DNA of 64,000 nucleotides, taken from positions 682,001 to 746,000 of the forward strand of contig JAZARR010000079.1 in NCBI GenBank assembly GCA_037389465.1, in the 5' to 3' direction. The position numbers and the translations under genes were made by a program. This stretch comes from Baylisascaris procyonis. Lineage: Eukaryota > Nematoda > Chromadorea > Rhabditida > Ascarididae. Of this stretch, positions 24,901-37,270 are shown one piece after another (within the stretch, counting starts at the first letter, position 1; every line of letters starts with the position of its first letter). The notes beneath the pieces were generated by a model. That model had not been told where the DNA came from, made no database searches, and worked only from the letters and a program-made list of their open reading frames with translations.

Positions 24901-27900
24901 ATCGGCTTGTGTCACATTCTGTTTATCTACCTACTGCGGTTTCCTTTATGATTTGGGCTAAGAATTTTAGGAACTTTTATTGAAAAAAAAAATTTTCTGT
25001 GGAATTGAGGGAACATGAATTAAGCACATAGCAATCCTTGATCCTTTACTTTCCTTCATGTAGATAACGATCCTTTGATTTTACCTAACGAGTTTATCGG
25101 CAAGCTCTTATTAACCAGATATATGCATCGAAGCTTAGTAGGCTTACTTTTTGAAAATGATTGCTTTCAAGTGATACAGTTGATAGCCTTTTTGGAGGGG
25201 ATTTTATCAGAAGCAGCTTATCCCAATTGTGCGATGAGATTTTGCTTGTGGACTATGGTTGAAGAAGTTTGAGATTTGCTGTGTGTTGTTATGCATATCC
25301 GTCGTTGTGCATTAACTGCACTGCCTACACATGTTGAATCCAGTGATCTAATATGCACTGTTTGAGGTGTACAAATATTTGAGCAATGTGCGGTCAGGGA
25401 AGTGATCCTTGGAGGCGACAGTGAAGTACAAGCGGTGAATACTGACAAAGGGATTATTGACACGGATAGATTTGTGGACGCTGCTGGCATTGTAAGGTTT
25501 GATTACCTTTTGCAAGACTTTCTTCTGCGTGTATCCCTTTCCTCAAAATGCTTCTTTCCGTAATGCGGTATCGAGCGGTGAATATTATGCGTGTAACAAT
25601 CAGAATAAAGCCGGAAGCCATAATACAACCAAACATAATTCGATTAAGCTGAAATTCCCTGTTTATTGATTGTATTCTATATTTTATTGGTTACCTGTTA
25701 TTGTTTTTGGTCTGTTCTAAGCGATGCCGGGGATTTACGTTAATGTTTGATGGCGGAGTTGCTAACGGTCCTTTTGTGACGATGATGTGGAGTTTACATC
25801 CAAAAAAAGGTATTAGATAAGAACACCCTAAAGTGTATCCAGCTTACTAGCAATGGAGCGAAGGGCAATCATGCGGATGATTTGCGCGAACAGCGCCAGC
25901 CTTGTCCTCTTATACCTTCACTGCTTCACTGCATGTTAGATACATTAGCCGCATGGAGCGAAAGTGATCGGAGATACTCGTTAGTCAATGCTATTAATAA
26001 CATGCCAAATATGTAACTTCCTTCCAACTTGTATACAATAGTCGAAAAGGTAATTGTTGAAATAGCTCATTTAAGGTTGGCACGGCTGATGAGACAGTGG
26101 ACAAGGGTGGTAGGACTGGTGCGGTTAATGCTGAGCTTGTTTCTTCTATTGTGCAAATTCCTAATATCGATATGGGCGACATGCAGTGTGGACTGCCATT
26201 GAATTGTTGCTTGATTTATGAATGTTCGACAACAACAACGATCAGAATTTTCGATAGATGAAGTTAGAAATATCTGTTATATTTATTTTAGTACGTTTCA
26301 GTGGTGTGGAAGGATTATGGTGAAGAGTTTGCCGGCACAGAAGGTACGTATAGCAGCTTATCCAGGCACCTATACTTATATGCTAACACATCGATTACCA
26401 AGTTCCAGTGTTAATAATTCTACGCCGAGTGAGTGTTTTTGAAGTTTGGAACGTTTTTAATACCTTTTGAATTGTGTTTTATTCGTTCAGTGAGAAGTGT
26501 GTTAATAAATATTTTAAATAAAGCTGCAAATAATTAGAGAAACTTAAAAAAAAATTTCTTATCTGAATAAACTGATAACACGATATTTTAAAGGATGCAA
26601 TTTATGTGTTGAGCACTTATCCTGATTCACCGCTGATATGATTCGCTTTTGTTGTCGTTGAAAGGTGAAACATTTCAAATTGAGAGGGGAAATTTACAAA
26701 GTGCATGCTGTTCTGTTCATTTTGAATATCATGTAGTTCAACTATGAAATATTGTGATGCCAAATCAAAAAAGGTTTCTTTTTTCAGTATTCACGCATGT
26801 CGATGAGAAGATCTTTATAAGGGCAAGTGAATATCGAACAATATGTGCAGGATTCAGCGAGCAGGCCTGTCAACCATTGGATCTGCCTCATGATGAGCTC
26901 GCCGATTGGAGCATTCCCGAGCCTGATTGGGATAAATTTTGTTCGTTTCTTCTTTTTCTTCCAGTGAAAATTGTGATTAGCCTTATGTTATCTGCAGATT
27001 TTGCTTATCGGCCACGTCTCTATTTGTTTACTCTATCGTTGCCAGTTCATTAGTCGTGCGTTACTTCCATTCATTGTGATGACATCGTCTGTATCAGCCG
27101 ATATCCCATGTTTGGTTTGCGTGCATTTGGGTGGATGCTGACTTAGGAAGGAAAGCCTTATAATGATGAGCAAGTTCTCTTTGCTTATAACTTTACGCTT
27201 AATTTCTTTGTTATTGCTTATACTAGTTGGGTATCGAATTTGCGCATTCATTACAGCCTCAAGCTTCTGTTAAATTCTCTAAATAATAAAGGGATCGGAT
27301 TAATAAAGATGCTGCAAAGTTCAGCACAAAAACATTCGCGCGTTTAGCAGATTTATGCTTTTTAAGCTTTCCGTTATGGTTTATCACGTCTTCGGAGACT
27401 TCTCTAAATTCTTTCCGTTTTTTTTATTCTTCGCTAAACTTTGTTTCTAACCTTCGGGGAAAGTTTATACCATCTGGAAATATGGTTGAAATTTGGATAG
27501 GGAGATTTCTTGTGCTTTCTTTTGGAATTAACGAGTTTCCCTTCTCGTCTGCTCTTGCCTGAGTAGGTGTTATAGCAGGCAAAAAACAACAAAAGAACGT
27601 CAATGGGAACTCCAAATAAAGAACAACAGTGCAACGATTATATGTGTTGTTTTCAGATCCAGCGTTAGATGCTCTCATTGGACGATGCGCTTCATTGGGC
27701 ACAGTGGAGGTGGGCAATCTTGTTTGTGGTGCCGAATCCTATACTCCCGATAAGAATGCTGTTATCGGTGAGACTGCACAGGTTGGTCAACCAATGTTAA
27801 TGGATCGATGCTTTTGATTTCAAAAAAAGAGAAGATTATTTTGAATGAGGTACACATAGATAAGATCGTAGGGTGATGAAATGAATTGTTTGTGTTTCTT

Positions 27901-30900
27901 TTGTAAGAGCCATATCGCCTAATTGTTTCATTCATCGCTCCTTGAGTACATGTTTTTACAGAGTACATGTTTTTTTGATAAATGACTTTCATCAAGGAAG
28001 AGAGTATTGTTTGATTGCGAAAGTTATTCATAGATGAGCAAACAACTCTAATGCTTTGTATTCTTGGGTAATTTATAAAACTAATTGTTGGCGGATTCCT
28101 GATCCAAAAGGATTTTGTTCGAAATGGAACGAGGTGAAGTGTTTTAGGCTCGAGGCTATTTTGTGGCCACTGGCCTTAGTGGTCAGGGCCTTGCTATGGC
28201 AGCCGGGCTAGGTGATATTGTAGCGGATATGGTATGCGGCATCTTGCCCAAAGTGGATGTCTCACGAATGGAAGTGACACGATTTGTGGATTTGCACGCA
28301 CATGCACAGTACCTAATTAAGAGGATACCGGAAGTGGCAGGTGAGCACTATTCAGTAAGTTTAACGTAATCAGCGAGGCAATGCTAGGTTTATAACTTGT
28401 GGAATAAACTGCAACCAGCTAGGAGGAAGGTATTCCCGTCGTGTTATGCGATTCTAGGTTGATGTCGTAGTTGTGCTCGCAGATGAAGTGAAATTCTTGA
28501 TGAAATATTCATTTGTTCTTCGTATTTCAGGCTCTTGGGGCGTGATTCAACCAGGTTGTTCCTTCCATCCTTACCTTTCTCCTAACCCGTCCATTTCAGC
28601 CCATCTGTTTTTGTGGAATTTGATTGCTTATTTTTTGCGGTGTCTAGACATGTTCAACGCAGTAGGTGGATTGTTGTGTAGAATGTTTCAAGCGCTGCTT
28701 TCTTTTGACATTGCTGACATTCAGCGATGGTTGTGCAGAGTTTTTGACTTCCGTTTTACTTAATAAAAAGTCGAAAGGTATTGCTAGTAAATCGAAACGA
28801 GTTTAAATTCAGAAAGGAAAAGACCTTGCTCGTGAGTATTTCAAAGATGGGAGCACAGATTAGTCAGGATTACTGTATTTCATGCATGTAAAAAGGGATT
28901 ATCAAAGTCTGTGAGTGAATGAATAGGGAATCAGCCTAATCGCGACTAGACCAGCAACATTGGTAAATAATTTCGTTTTTATATGTCTTCTGTTAGCATG
29001 TTATGACGAAAGCTTTGCTGTTTTATTAACACTTTACGTATCTGTGTGAATGCCCGCCTGTCCATCAGGTGCAACCAATTTCGCGAAAGAATTTTCATTT
29101 CATCTAAAATCGTTTTTCATTGATTTCCGTAGAGGCTATTGGAGCCGTTGGCAAACGATCACCTGGGCTTCAAAGACTGTGAGGTGGTCGACAGATAGAG
29201 AAGTGAGCTAGAGGTCAGAGCCTCTCATTCTTGCAGATGGTGGCCGGGACTATCCTAGAATATGCATAACTTTTCGAGATGAGGTATAATTTTCCGACAA
29301 CACCGGTTTACACCTGGGGAGTACCAAAACTACAGCGACAAATCAGTTGGTCATGTGCAGCCTGAAAGCGTTTTATTTGAGCCTTCACGCGTGCTGCCGG
29401 CTGCTTGAAGGAAAGTGATTGGCGATTAGCTTCCTGTGTTTGCGAGGAGAACATCAGTGCGGGACAGGTTCCTCTACATTGCGAGGCAGTAGGATGCTTA
29501 TGTGAAGACGAGTGCAACTGGTGCATAAATAGTTTCCAAAGTATCGGCATTTCACGCCGTTGGCGAATGCAAGCTGGTCAGTAATTTTGGCATCCGGGAG
29601 ACCCCTCACCGAAATTTCTTCTTCCTTGAGAAGAGTCGTCATTCACCCACCCCCCCCCCCTTAACTATGCAGGTCAGACATTTAAGAGCCATCGCTTTTC
29701 TTCAATTGTCGAAAGCAGGCGCTCAACTATGTTGAGGGATTACGATTGCTCTACTGAACTTCATTTTGTCTTCTATAATGAGTCTTAGTTGTAGTACCTG
29801 TTATAATGTTGCAGGAATGTTGTTTACGAATTCCTACGAGTATCATCAATATCATACGGCTCGTAACCTCCGTATGTCTCCGATATTTCACCATCTGAAG
29901 GCAGCAGGCGCAGTCTTCGGTGAGGTGATGGGCTACGAGAGACCATTATGGTTCTCCCTCGACCCCGAAAGTATGTGGCGGCTATAATCTAACTTTTTAT
30001 ACAAGTGGGCCTTCAGTGCCGGTAACGGATTATTGGTTTCTTGTTTTGGAGGGCTGTTTTTGAGGAATTAACTGAGCTGCTTTCTAACATTTCTTGCTGT
30101 CATGCTACTAAATATACGTTTACAGTTTGGAAGATCTAGTAAGTGAAGTTTCCTAGACTTTAAGCAACGTAATTGGCTTTGCGATTTATGAAACGACTTT
30201 TTTAAGTTTAATTTTTCGTTTGTGGAAGAGAGGGACAACGCCGATTTTCAGGCGAAATCAAACTTAATGATCGAGTCAGTAAGAATTTTACTGCGATACC
30301 ACGAGTTCCTTTAGGACCCATTGCATGAAGTGTCTGATATATTCCTTTTCTTATCAAACTATGCCTTCCATTGTAACACCAGTGGACAATTATCTTAAAG
30401 TTACTCTTTTTTTAGAACAGCGGGATATTCTCTATAGTGGTCAATACAAGTTGATTGGCAAGCCAGAATGGTTCGATCGTGTCGCAAAGGAGTACGAGGC
30501 ATGCCGTGAAAGAGTTGGTCTCATCGATATGTCTAGCTTTGCCAAATTCGAAGTCACTGTAAGCGAATGGATGTTTCTTTTTGTTCACTAGGTTTTACTA
30601 AATATTCCGTTGTATAAGTGTCTGTCCGTTTGTGGCCAACTTCGCAATCATTTCTGGAATATCTAACGAGTGAAACTTGTTAAGTTCGATATCAAGGCAT
30701 GCAGTTCCCCAAAATTTTCGGCAAGATGTGTAATCGAAGGAAGCGCATTGAACTGGGTTCATGATGGAGCTCTATGATATTTCATTCGTTCAAACGAGAG
30801 TTGGTATTTTTATTTCAAGTGCTCGGAAAGTTTTGAATCATCGGAGTACTTCCAAATATCGCAAAAAGCTAGGCGTTAAAGTTTTAGGCACCTGTTTTCC

Positions 30901-33900
30901 GGTGCGATAATTGACAGCGCTGCAGTATCTGATATATACCAGTTAGCGTGCAAGGATTTGCGGGTTTCTTTAAGAAACAACTGCCTGTGTGTTTTCTTTT
31001 TAAAGATCAAGTCGATTCGAAAACAACGTTGTGATGCCTCAACGCTGTCATCCGTTGTTTTGCTAATGAAGTCTTGACCTGACATTGCCCGGCCAGCCTC
31101 CCTTCTGCTTTTATCCTAGCTGATTATGTATATAATTCTCTGAATATCGTTGCTAAAGGATATAAGTTACAACATGTTCAAAGGGGCCAGATGCAGTGAA
31201 ACACATGCAGCGATTGTGCTCGGCAGACGTGGATAAGCCGGTTGGAACGACAATATACACGGGAATGCAAAATGAGGCGGGCGGTTACGTTACGGATTGT
31301 ACAGTCAGCAGAGTTGGACCACAGCAGTAAGGTTTCCTTCTTATTTCATTGCCTTTACACTCATCACCGCATTGTTTAGTTGCATTGAATAGGGTGGGAG
31401 TGCTTGTGAGGGGATGAATTATGAAAGAAAATGTCCTTCCTGCTGTCATCTATAATTGACAGTTGTAACACTTCCCCCTATCGTTCTCACAGCTACCTTC
31501 GCCTTTGAAGGCGGAATAAGGGTTTTGATTTTGCATACCAACTCATGAAGCTTTGCATATATATTTTTTTGCGTATTCCTGAATGTTTGATTGCGTCGAT
31601 TGTATGAATTAATTCAAAAAAATATTCAGAAGAGCGTTTAAATGATGGGAATTTTCTTGTATCAGCAGGTTTTCCTAGGAAATAGCATTCACTTTATGTA
31701 CTCAGATGTTGTCCACTCTCCTTATTTTGAACTTGACCAAATAATGGCTTATTATGGTTTAATAACTTCTAAAAAGTTTTGTTTATCTGTGGGAAAATTT
31801 CAGGAAGTAAGTGACTTTATTGTGCTTCCGCTAATGGAATTCCATTTAGATAATAAAATTTGCGTAATAAAGGTAATAATAAAGGTAACAAAGGTAATTT
31901 TACAAGTAAATTAAGTGAAATTTTTTCGAGAAAAATATTTGAGTTCGTTTTCCAACTTTGCTGGATGTTTTTGCTCTCTCGATGTGATTTGCAATAGGCA
32001 GCGTAGCATTGCGTTCATATTTCAGTTATTTTGTTGTCGCACCAACAGTACAGCAATTGCGTTTCCAGCATTGGTTCTATAGATGGGCACTCAAATGGCA
32101 GCATAATGTATCCTCTCAGGTATACTTCTGCCTTTAATTAATGGTGGAGTTTTTCTTTTTCAAATTCTTTTTCAAATCCATTAAATATTGGATTCAGGAT
32201 CGAATATCTAATCTTCATTGTCAAGAAAAAACCCATTGACTATTGATTGGTCATACTGCTTTGTATATACAGGTTGTAATGATTCATCAAAGCAGTTCTT
32301 TGGTATAAATCGAGTTTCTTGCACTAATGGTTTTTCGATTTGTTCTTAAAATAATTTCCTGTAATGTTACATATTTCTGCAGGTTTTTTGATGAGATATT
32401 TATAATACTTTTATTTAATCTTGAAATCTTATTAGAACTAATAAAAATAAATTCGCTTCCTACATTACAGTTAACAGTTTATTAGGTATCTCTATGTTTA
32501 TTTTATTGTTTTATCTTATAAGAACTTCGCAGTATCAAGAAAAAGAACGGTTTTTTATACATTCATTATTATTACTACATTTCGTTCTTTTCTGTTATAT
32601 AAATTAAAATTTTTTTTATTCTTTTGGTATTTGGTTTTTTCATTTTATAAAACTTCAAAAATTGACCTCTTCGGAGATTAGCAATTGGGAATTAAACTAG
32701 ATGCACTTTTTAGTTGTGGGGGCCGTTATGAGGTTGCTGTGATTCTTGAACTAGTGGCTTATCGTATAATATAGCGCTTACCTCTTTTTCTTGTGTTGGA
32801 TGGTTATACTTAATCTCTTATATCTCTTAAAAACGATACTTTAGGCATCGTAGAGCTATGAACGGATGTCCCGGAGAGTAGAACGGTTTAGAAAGAATCG
32901 AGGTGGGAGGGAGGGGAGGGAGGGTGGAAGGGTGGAAATATTGTGTCATTTCCATCTCCGGCTTTCGAGTGGGATTGCGAAATGCCGCAAACAGCTGCTA
33001 TCATTTCATAGCTTCTTTTCGACAGTGGATATTGCATAAACTGTTGTAGGATGTGACTGGCCTGTACACTGCTGTGGATGTGGTTGGCCCTGCATCGCGT
33101 TATCTTATGCAGGATCTTACAGGCCGTCCCATATCCTCGTCGAATTTCCCTTCATTCTGTTTCAAGGTTAGTTTTGCTGTTGTTTGTTTAGTTTTATTTG
33201 AGATGCTTTTCAGGTATACACGTTACCCTTGACCAGGATGCATAAGGTTAGCTTCCTGCTAACCGTAGCTTTTATGAAGACGAGGTAACTAACTGTATAA
33301 TAGCAACACCTGGTCAAAGGTAGGCAGACATTTTTTTAGGTCTTTCCTCATTCGTTCTTTCAAGCCTCAATCGTTTTGCACTTTGTCTTCTGTAAGTTTA
33401 GTCTTACTTTGTTTTCGACTTGTTTTCTACTTACTTTCCATTTTCAGTTTTTATCTCTTCTGCAATTTTCTGCAATACATAATTGATGCTTTCCGTTGGA
33501 TCATTCATGTATTCGGCGACAAAGTAAACATCTCAGTGAAGAAGGTGAATAGAAAAATATTTTTTGCAGTTAATAATCGGTGAAGTGTGTGAGTTTATTT
33601 CGCATAGGTGAGTATAATGAAAATAGATTTCTATCCTCATTTACTCTTACTGCGTGATTATATCCTCGTTGTTTGCAACCTAAAGCATTTTCGATGTTCG
33701 CATCTTTTGTTTTATTGGTACAATCGTTACTGATTGGCCTTTTTTTCGTTGAATTTTTTGATATATTTTTGATGTACTGAATTCTCTTTTCAGGAGCTGA
33801 GTATAGGCATTGCGACAGGTATTCGAGCGATCAGTGTTTCGCATTGCGGTGAATTGGGTTGGGTACTCTATATCCCCAATGAGGTTACTTCTTATAATAT

Positions 33901-36900
33901 TTGGTGGCATTCACAGGTGCACCTTTATGTAGTCAGCCTTTTTGAGCAACAAGCTTATTTGCTGTTATTCAGCGTCCTCGTTTGGTTTTCCCTTGTGCAG
34001 CGCCTTTTTTGGCGTTTTTTTTTTCATTCTGGTTGTTTCTCGTAGGACTCGTGTTGTCGTATGGTGTTGAATATATCTCCCTAGAAATTTTTAAACCTCT
34101 TCTCATGAATGATTTTAATTATTATGTTGCAAAGAATTTTATGAAAATATACGTCTTTCTCTAAATAAATTCGTAAAATCCCTTGAAAATCTCGCATAAC
34201 TATTAGAAGCATATCCGGGATAACGTGTGCAATATTTTACTAAGGTTTTCATTGCATCATTTGGTTGGTATTTTCTTCTAGACGAGTATATTGCAGTTTC
34301 TTTTTTTTTTTCTTTTTGCTTTTAACTGATTTATAGAGGGATGTTCTATTTACATACTTTATCGGTTGTATATGTGAGGCATATTTTGAGGTGGCACAGA
34401 ATGTGTACGAGCTGATTGTGGATGCAGGCCATGAGTACGGTCTCATGCATGCAGGGTAAGGTTTTGCTTGGCCTCATATATGGCGATATTTATCTCTCGA
34501 TAGTCTCATTGCATCTACGCTTCAATGCTCTTGTTCTTCTTTATATGATGTTCTTTTACGGGAAACTACGTGGGTTGCGTCTCAGTTAATGATATAGAAT
34601 TATGGGAAAGACTTGAATCGATTAGTGAATATTATTGAAGATGTTTAGTTGCTTTGCGAAAAAAAAATGTTATGGGATGTTGGAGCACACTCCGAAGCTA
34701 AAAGTTTTTCTGAAACAGCGGCATGCGCAAACGTTGATTTTCTTTTAGTTAACTCGATATCACATTACCGGCCTGCAATATGAACTGTTTCATCGTACTG
34801 GATTGAAGCAACTCCGTTTCCTTTTGTTATTGATTTATCGGTGCTTTTAATTGTATGAACTGCCGATGCTGCTTCCGTTGACGTTTTTAATGAAGAAATT
34901 TAGGTGCTAGAAAGATTCAGGTGTGTCTTCTGTTGGAAAACGAAAGTGTGCATTCTTTTCTTCGATTATCTTCCCCCCCCCCCCCACCCCTGCAGTTCTA
35001 CACAGGCGACGAGAAGTTTGGAAACTGTTATCGCCATCCGTCTTGAGTGGAAGTATCTCCATGCTTCGTACATGATGGGAGGCATTTTTGTCAACTTGAG
35101 GTGAAGATATGATGGCATATTCTATAGTGAAAGCAGTATCAAAAAATATATAAATTACTGGCACTATGCGAGAGTGTCCTCTTATGCTGTTGTAAACGTC
35201 TCTCAGCGTTCCGATAATCAGAAACGTGTTTTAGTTATTATGCTCTAAGACAACTTCGAATCGAGAAGTTTTACGTTTATTGGCAGCAGGATATTAATGC
35301 AACAGTAACACCTAATGAATGTGGCCGATCATTTCGAGTCAATTTTGAGGTAAATTTTTATATTCTTTTTTTTTTTTTTTTTGAAAGTTTCGACTTCAAT
35401 CGTTGTGAAAAAATCGCGTATGGCAGCCTAAGAGGAAATGCGCATTGATTTAGGTGCTTTCCTCACTAAATACATCACTGGGATCCGCTCTTCTTTGTCC
35501 ATCCAACTTTACCCTGATATAATTTCTTCGAATGTTTCCTTTTTCCAGGATTTCCTCTTCCTAACTGTAAAAATAGGAATGAATGAAGGTAGTGGAGCCT
35601 ATCTGTCACTAACAAAGCTCGTAATGGATTGCCTGAAGCATTTCACCCAGCTGTGTTGAAATTGAACCCCTCTCATCTGAACATTTTAGTGTGCAGAAAA
35701 TTGGTGTTATCAAAAATAACTTATATCTTGTACCATATTCCAAAGGGAGATCCAGAGGAAAGGAGGAGGGGGGAGGAGGGTTCTTTCCTTCTCTCTTTGA
35801 TCGCGCTCTCACTTTTTTCAATTCCAGTATAAATGAATATTGATAAGATTGAGGTAACTTGGACTTGCTGGAATATAGTAATGTTGTGGCCAAAGACACT
35901 ATGCAAAAAAAAAACCAGTCCCTGACTCACGGTATGCAACTGGGGACCTCACTGTTTCTCATTATTGGCAGTAGCTTTCAGTGGTGGAAGATATGTTTTA
36001 GAAAGATTTCCTTGGCAAAGAAGCGCTTGTGAAGCAGAACGAGACGGGAATCTCAAAACGTTTTGTGCAGTTGTTGGTGGATCGGCACGACATGGAAACC
36101 GACCCGTGGCCACAAGGTGGAGAGGTGATATATAGAGATGGCAAGCCAGTTGGAAGAACCACTTCTGCTGCTTACGGCTTCACACTCGGATGTCAGGCAT
36201 GGATTTGAGTGTAGATCGATGCTATCTTCTCTTTAATTTTTTGTGCTAGAGCAAGTTTTGATGAGGCTAAGCTATGATTTCAAATGGTTATAACTTGAGG
36301 GGCAAGCACAAGCTTGAGTACATTTAAGGTCAGCTCGTCATATTGCACTGTGAAGAAACAAGAATCTTTCGGACGAAAATTTGAAGAAAAACTGCTCGTT
36401 TAGAAGATCCTCGTTCATCTTTGTGTTGGGAGGGGGGGGGGGGGGAGACAGTACAGTTTTTCTTTGCGTTCTCCTTTTTGCTTATATTATTAGCGGTGAA
36501 GGATTGAATGACCACAGGGGTCGACACAGCAAATGGTGTTTTGGAAGGATGCTGCAATGTTGTGAATAATGGGAGATTCTCTTTGAGCCGTGTAGTCTCT
36601 AACCGAACCTTTAGGTTGTGATTTTTTCGATGTTTTCGGGAAGCTTTGTTAAGTTGAAGTTGCTTCTTCGTTCTCAAGGTTTTGACGAGATTGATTAAGT
36701 ATATATGAAATGCTTCAGACATATAAGAATATAATTTGTAATTTTCCCTCACCATGACTACAAAAGGAGGAGAAGCAGTAAAGTGGAAAATTTAGCGGGT
36801 TAAGGGGTGATCGAGGCTCTAGAGAGCATGGCGCTTGATTTTGCTCTTGTTCGTTTAGATGTTGTGAGGTGATTATATGAAAGCCGAGTAATCGTTATTT

Positions 36901-37270
36901 GACTGTTCATAGTGAAACCTCTGATACCGTGACGGAACGCTTCGGTCAATTCTCAGCCTGATCCAAGTTTTTAAGTTGCGATCACCGTTATCCATTCATC
37001 TTATATTTTTTTGTTCGCAACGTTCTTCATCCCATTTCATCAGGAATTTGCATAATTTTTCAAAAAGGTGAATGAGGATTGGTTCTCTTACAGGTGTGCA
37101 TAGGTTATATCCAAAATGAGCAATTCGGAGTAACACCTGAGTACATCAGCAAAGGTGAATATGAGATTGACATTGCGGGTGATCGTTTTCCTGTTCGTGT
37201 GAATCAGCACTCACCTACGCTGCCGATGATTTCATCTGAACTCCCTTCACATTACTTGCCAACGCAATGA
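21911..37270 (+). CDS. PDPR: Pyruvate dehydrogenase phosphatase regulatory subunit homologue (5' end missing)
   Basis: PDPR is a mitochondrial flavoprotein of the dimethylglycine/sarcosine dehydrogenase family that tunes pyruvate dehydrogenase phosphatase. Nineteen phase-matched exons give about 838 residues; human PDPR has 879. The N-terminus shows the FAD Rossmann motif VVVCGGGITGTSVAYHL. The segment where true dehydrogenases carry the flavin-binding His (STWHAAG type) reads GGATGVSAGL and lacks His, as in PDPR, which argues against DMGDH or SARDH. The C-terminal half is a GcvT-like fold with LIDMSSFAKFEV, the PVGTTIYTGMQNEAGGY segment and YALRQLRIEKFYVYW. The end, KGEYEIDIAGDRF, matches the human GEYEIDIAGYRF. 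The first coding exon with the import signal was not found. A short piece between exons 3 and 4 (7-9 residues) also seems to be missing. Confidence 0.9.
29650..29660. repeat. C11 homopolymer run
   Basis: Eleven C lie in the PDPR intron between 28341 and 29814. This is one of at least twelve G/C runs of nine or more bases in the window. Confidence 0.95.
32905..32924 (+). repeat. PDPR: G-rich tract with G-quadruplex potential
   Basis: Five or more GGG blocks separated by one base (GGGAGGGAGGGGAGGGAGGG) lie in a PDPR intron, about 125 bp before the exon at 33050. The pattern satisfies the usual G3+N1-7 quadruplex rule on the coding strand. Any effect on splicing or transcription is inferred. 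Confidence 0.75.
33224..33322. repeat. Nested inverted repeats in a PDPR intron
   Basis: The outer arms are TACCCTTGACCAGG (33224-33237) and CCTGGTCAAAGGTA (33309-33322), 14 bp with one mismatch. Inside lies a perfect 7-bp hairpin, GGTTAGC/GCTAACC (33246-33252 and 33258-33264). The arrangement suggests a small non-autonomous foldback element. It starts about 57 bp after the exon ending at 33166. Confidence 0.6.
34973..34985. repeat. C13 homopolymer run
   Basis: Thirteen C lie in the PDPR intron between the exons ending at 34455 and starting at 35235. Confidence 0.95.
36432..36445. repeat. G14 homopolymer run
   Basis: Fourteen G lie in the last PDPR intron, the one with the GC 5' splice site. 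Read on the minus strand, the run produces a proline stretch in a chance 141-codon ORF. Confidence 0.95.

Larger units (their letters stand above)
21911..37270 (+). other. PDPR: Exon map of the PDPR gene
   Basis: Exons: 21911-22024, 22360-22496, 22893-23059, 24533-24614, 25367-25491, 26302-26428, 26788-26940, 27657-27781, 28148-28340, 29815-29970, 30416-30558, 31184-31326, 32026-32119, 33050-33166, 33794-33883, 34391-34455, 35235-35349, 36002-36196, 37094-37270 (stop). The start at 21911 follows TTTTCAG; an earlier acceptor at about 21893 is also in frame. All other junctions follow GT-AG except the last intron, whose donor is GC. Introns run from about 330 to 1,480 bp and hold no other gene that I can see. 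Confidence 0.85.

Noticed and set aside
36330..36755. 141-codon minus-strand ORF
   Set aside because: It lies wholly inside the last PDPR intron, opposite strand. Its proline stretch is produced by the G14 run, and no domain or acceptor context supports it.
21911..37270. Dimethylglycine or sarcosine dehydrogenase as the identity of the flavoprotein
   Set aside because: The flavin-linking His region is replaced by GGATGVSAG, and the C-terminal GEYEIDIAGDRF segment matches PDPR best.
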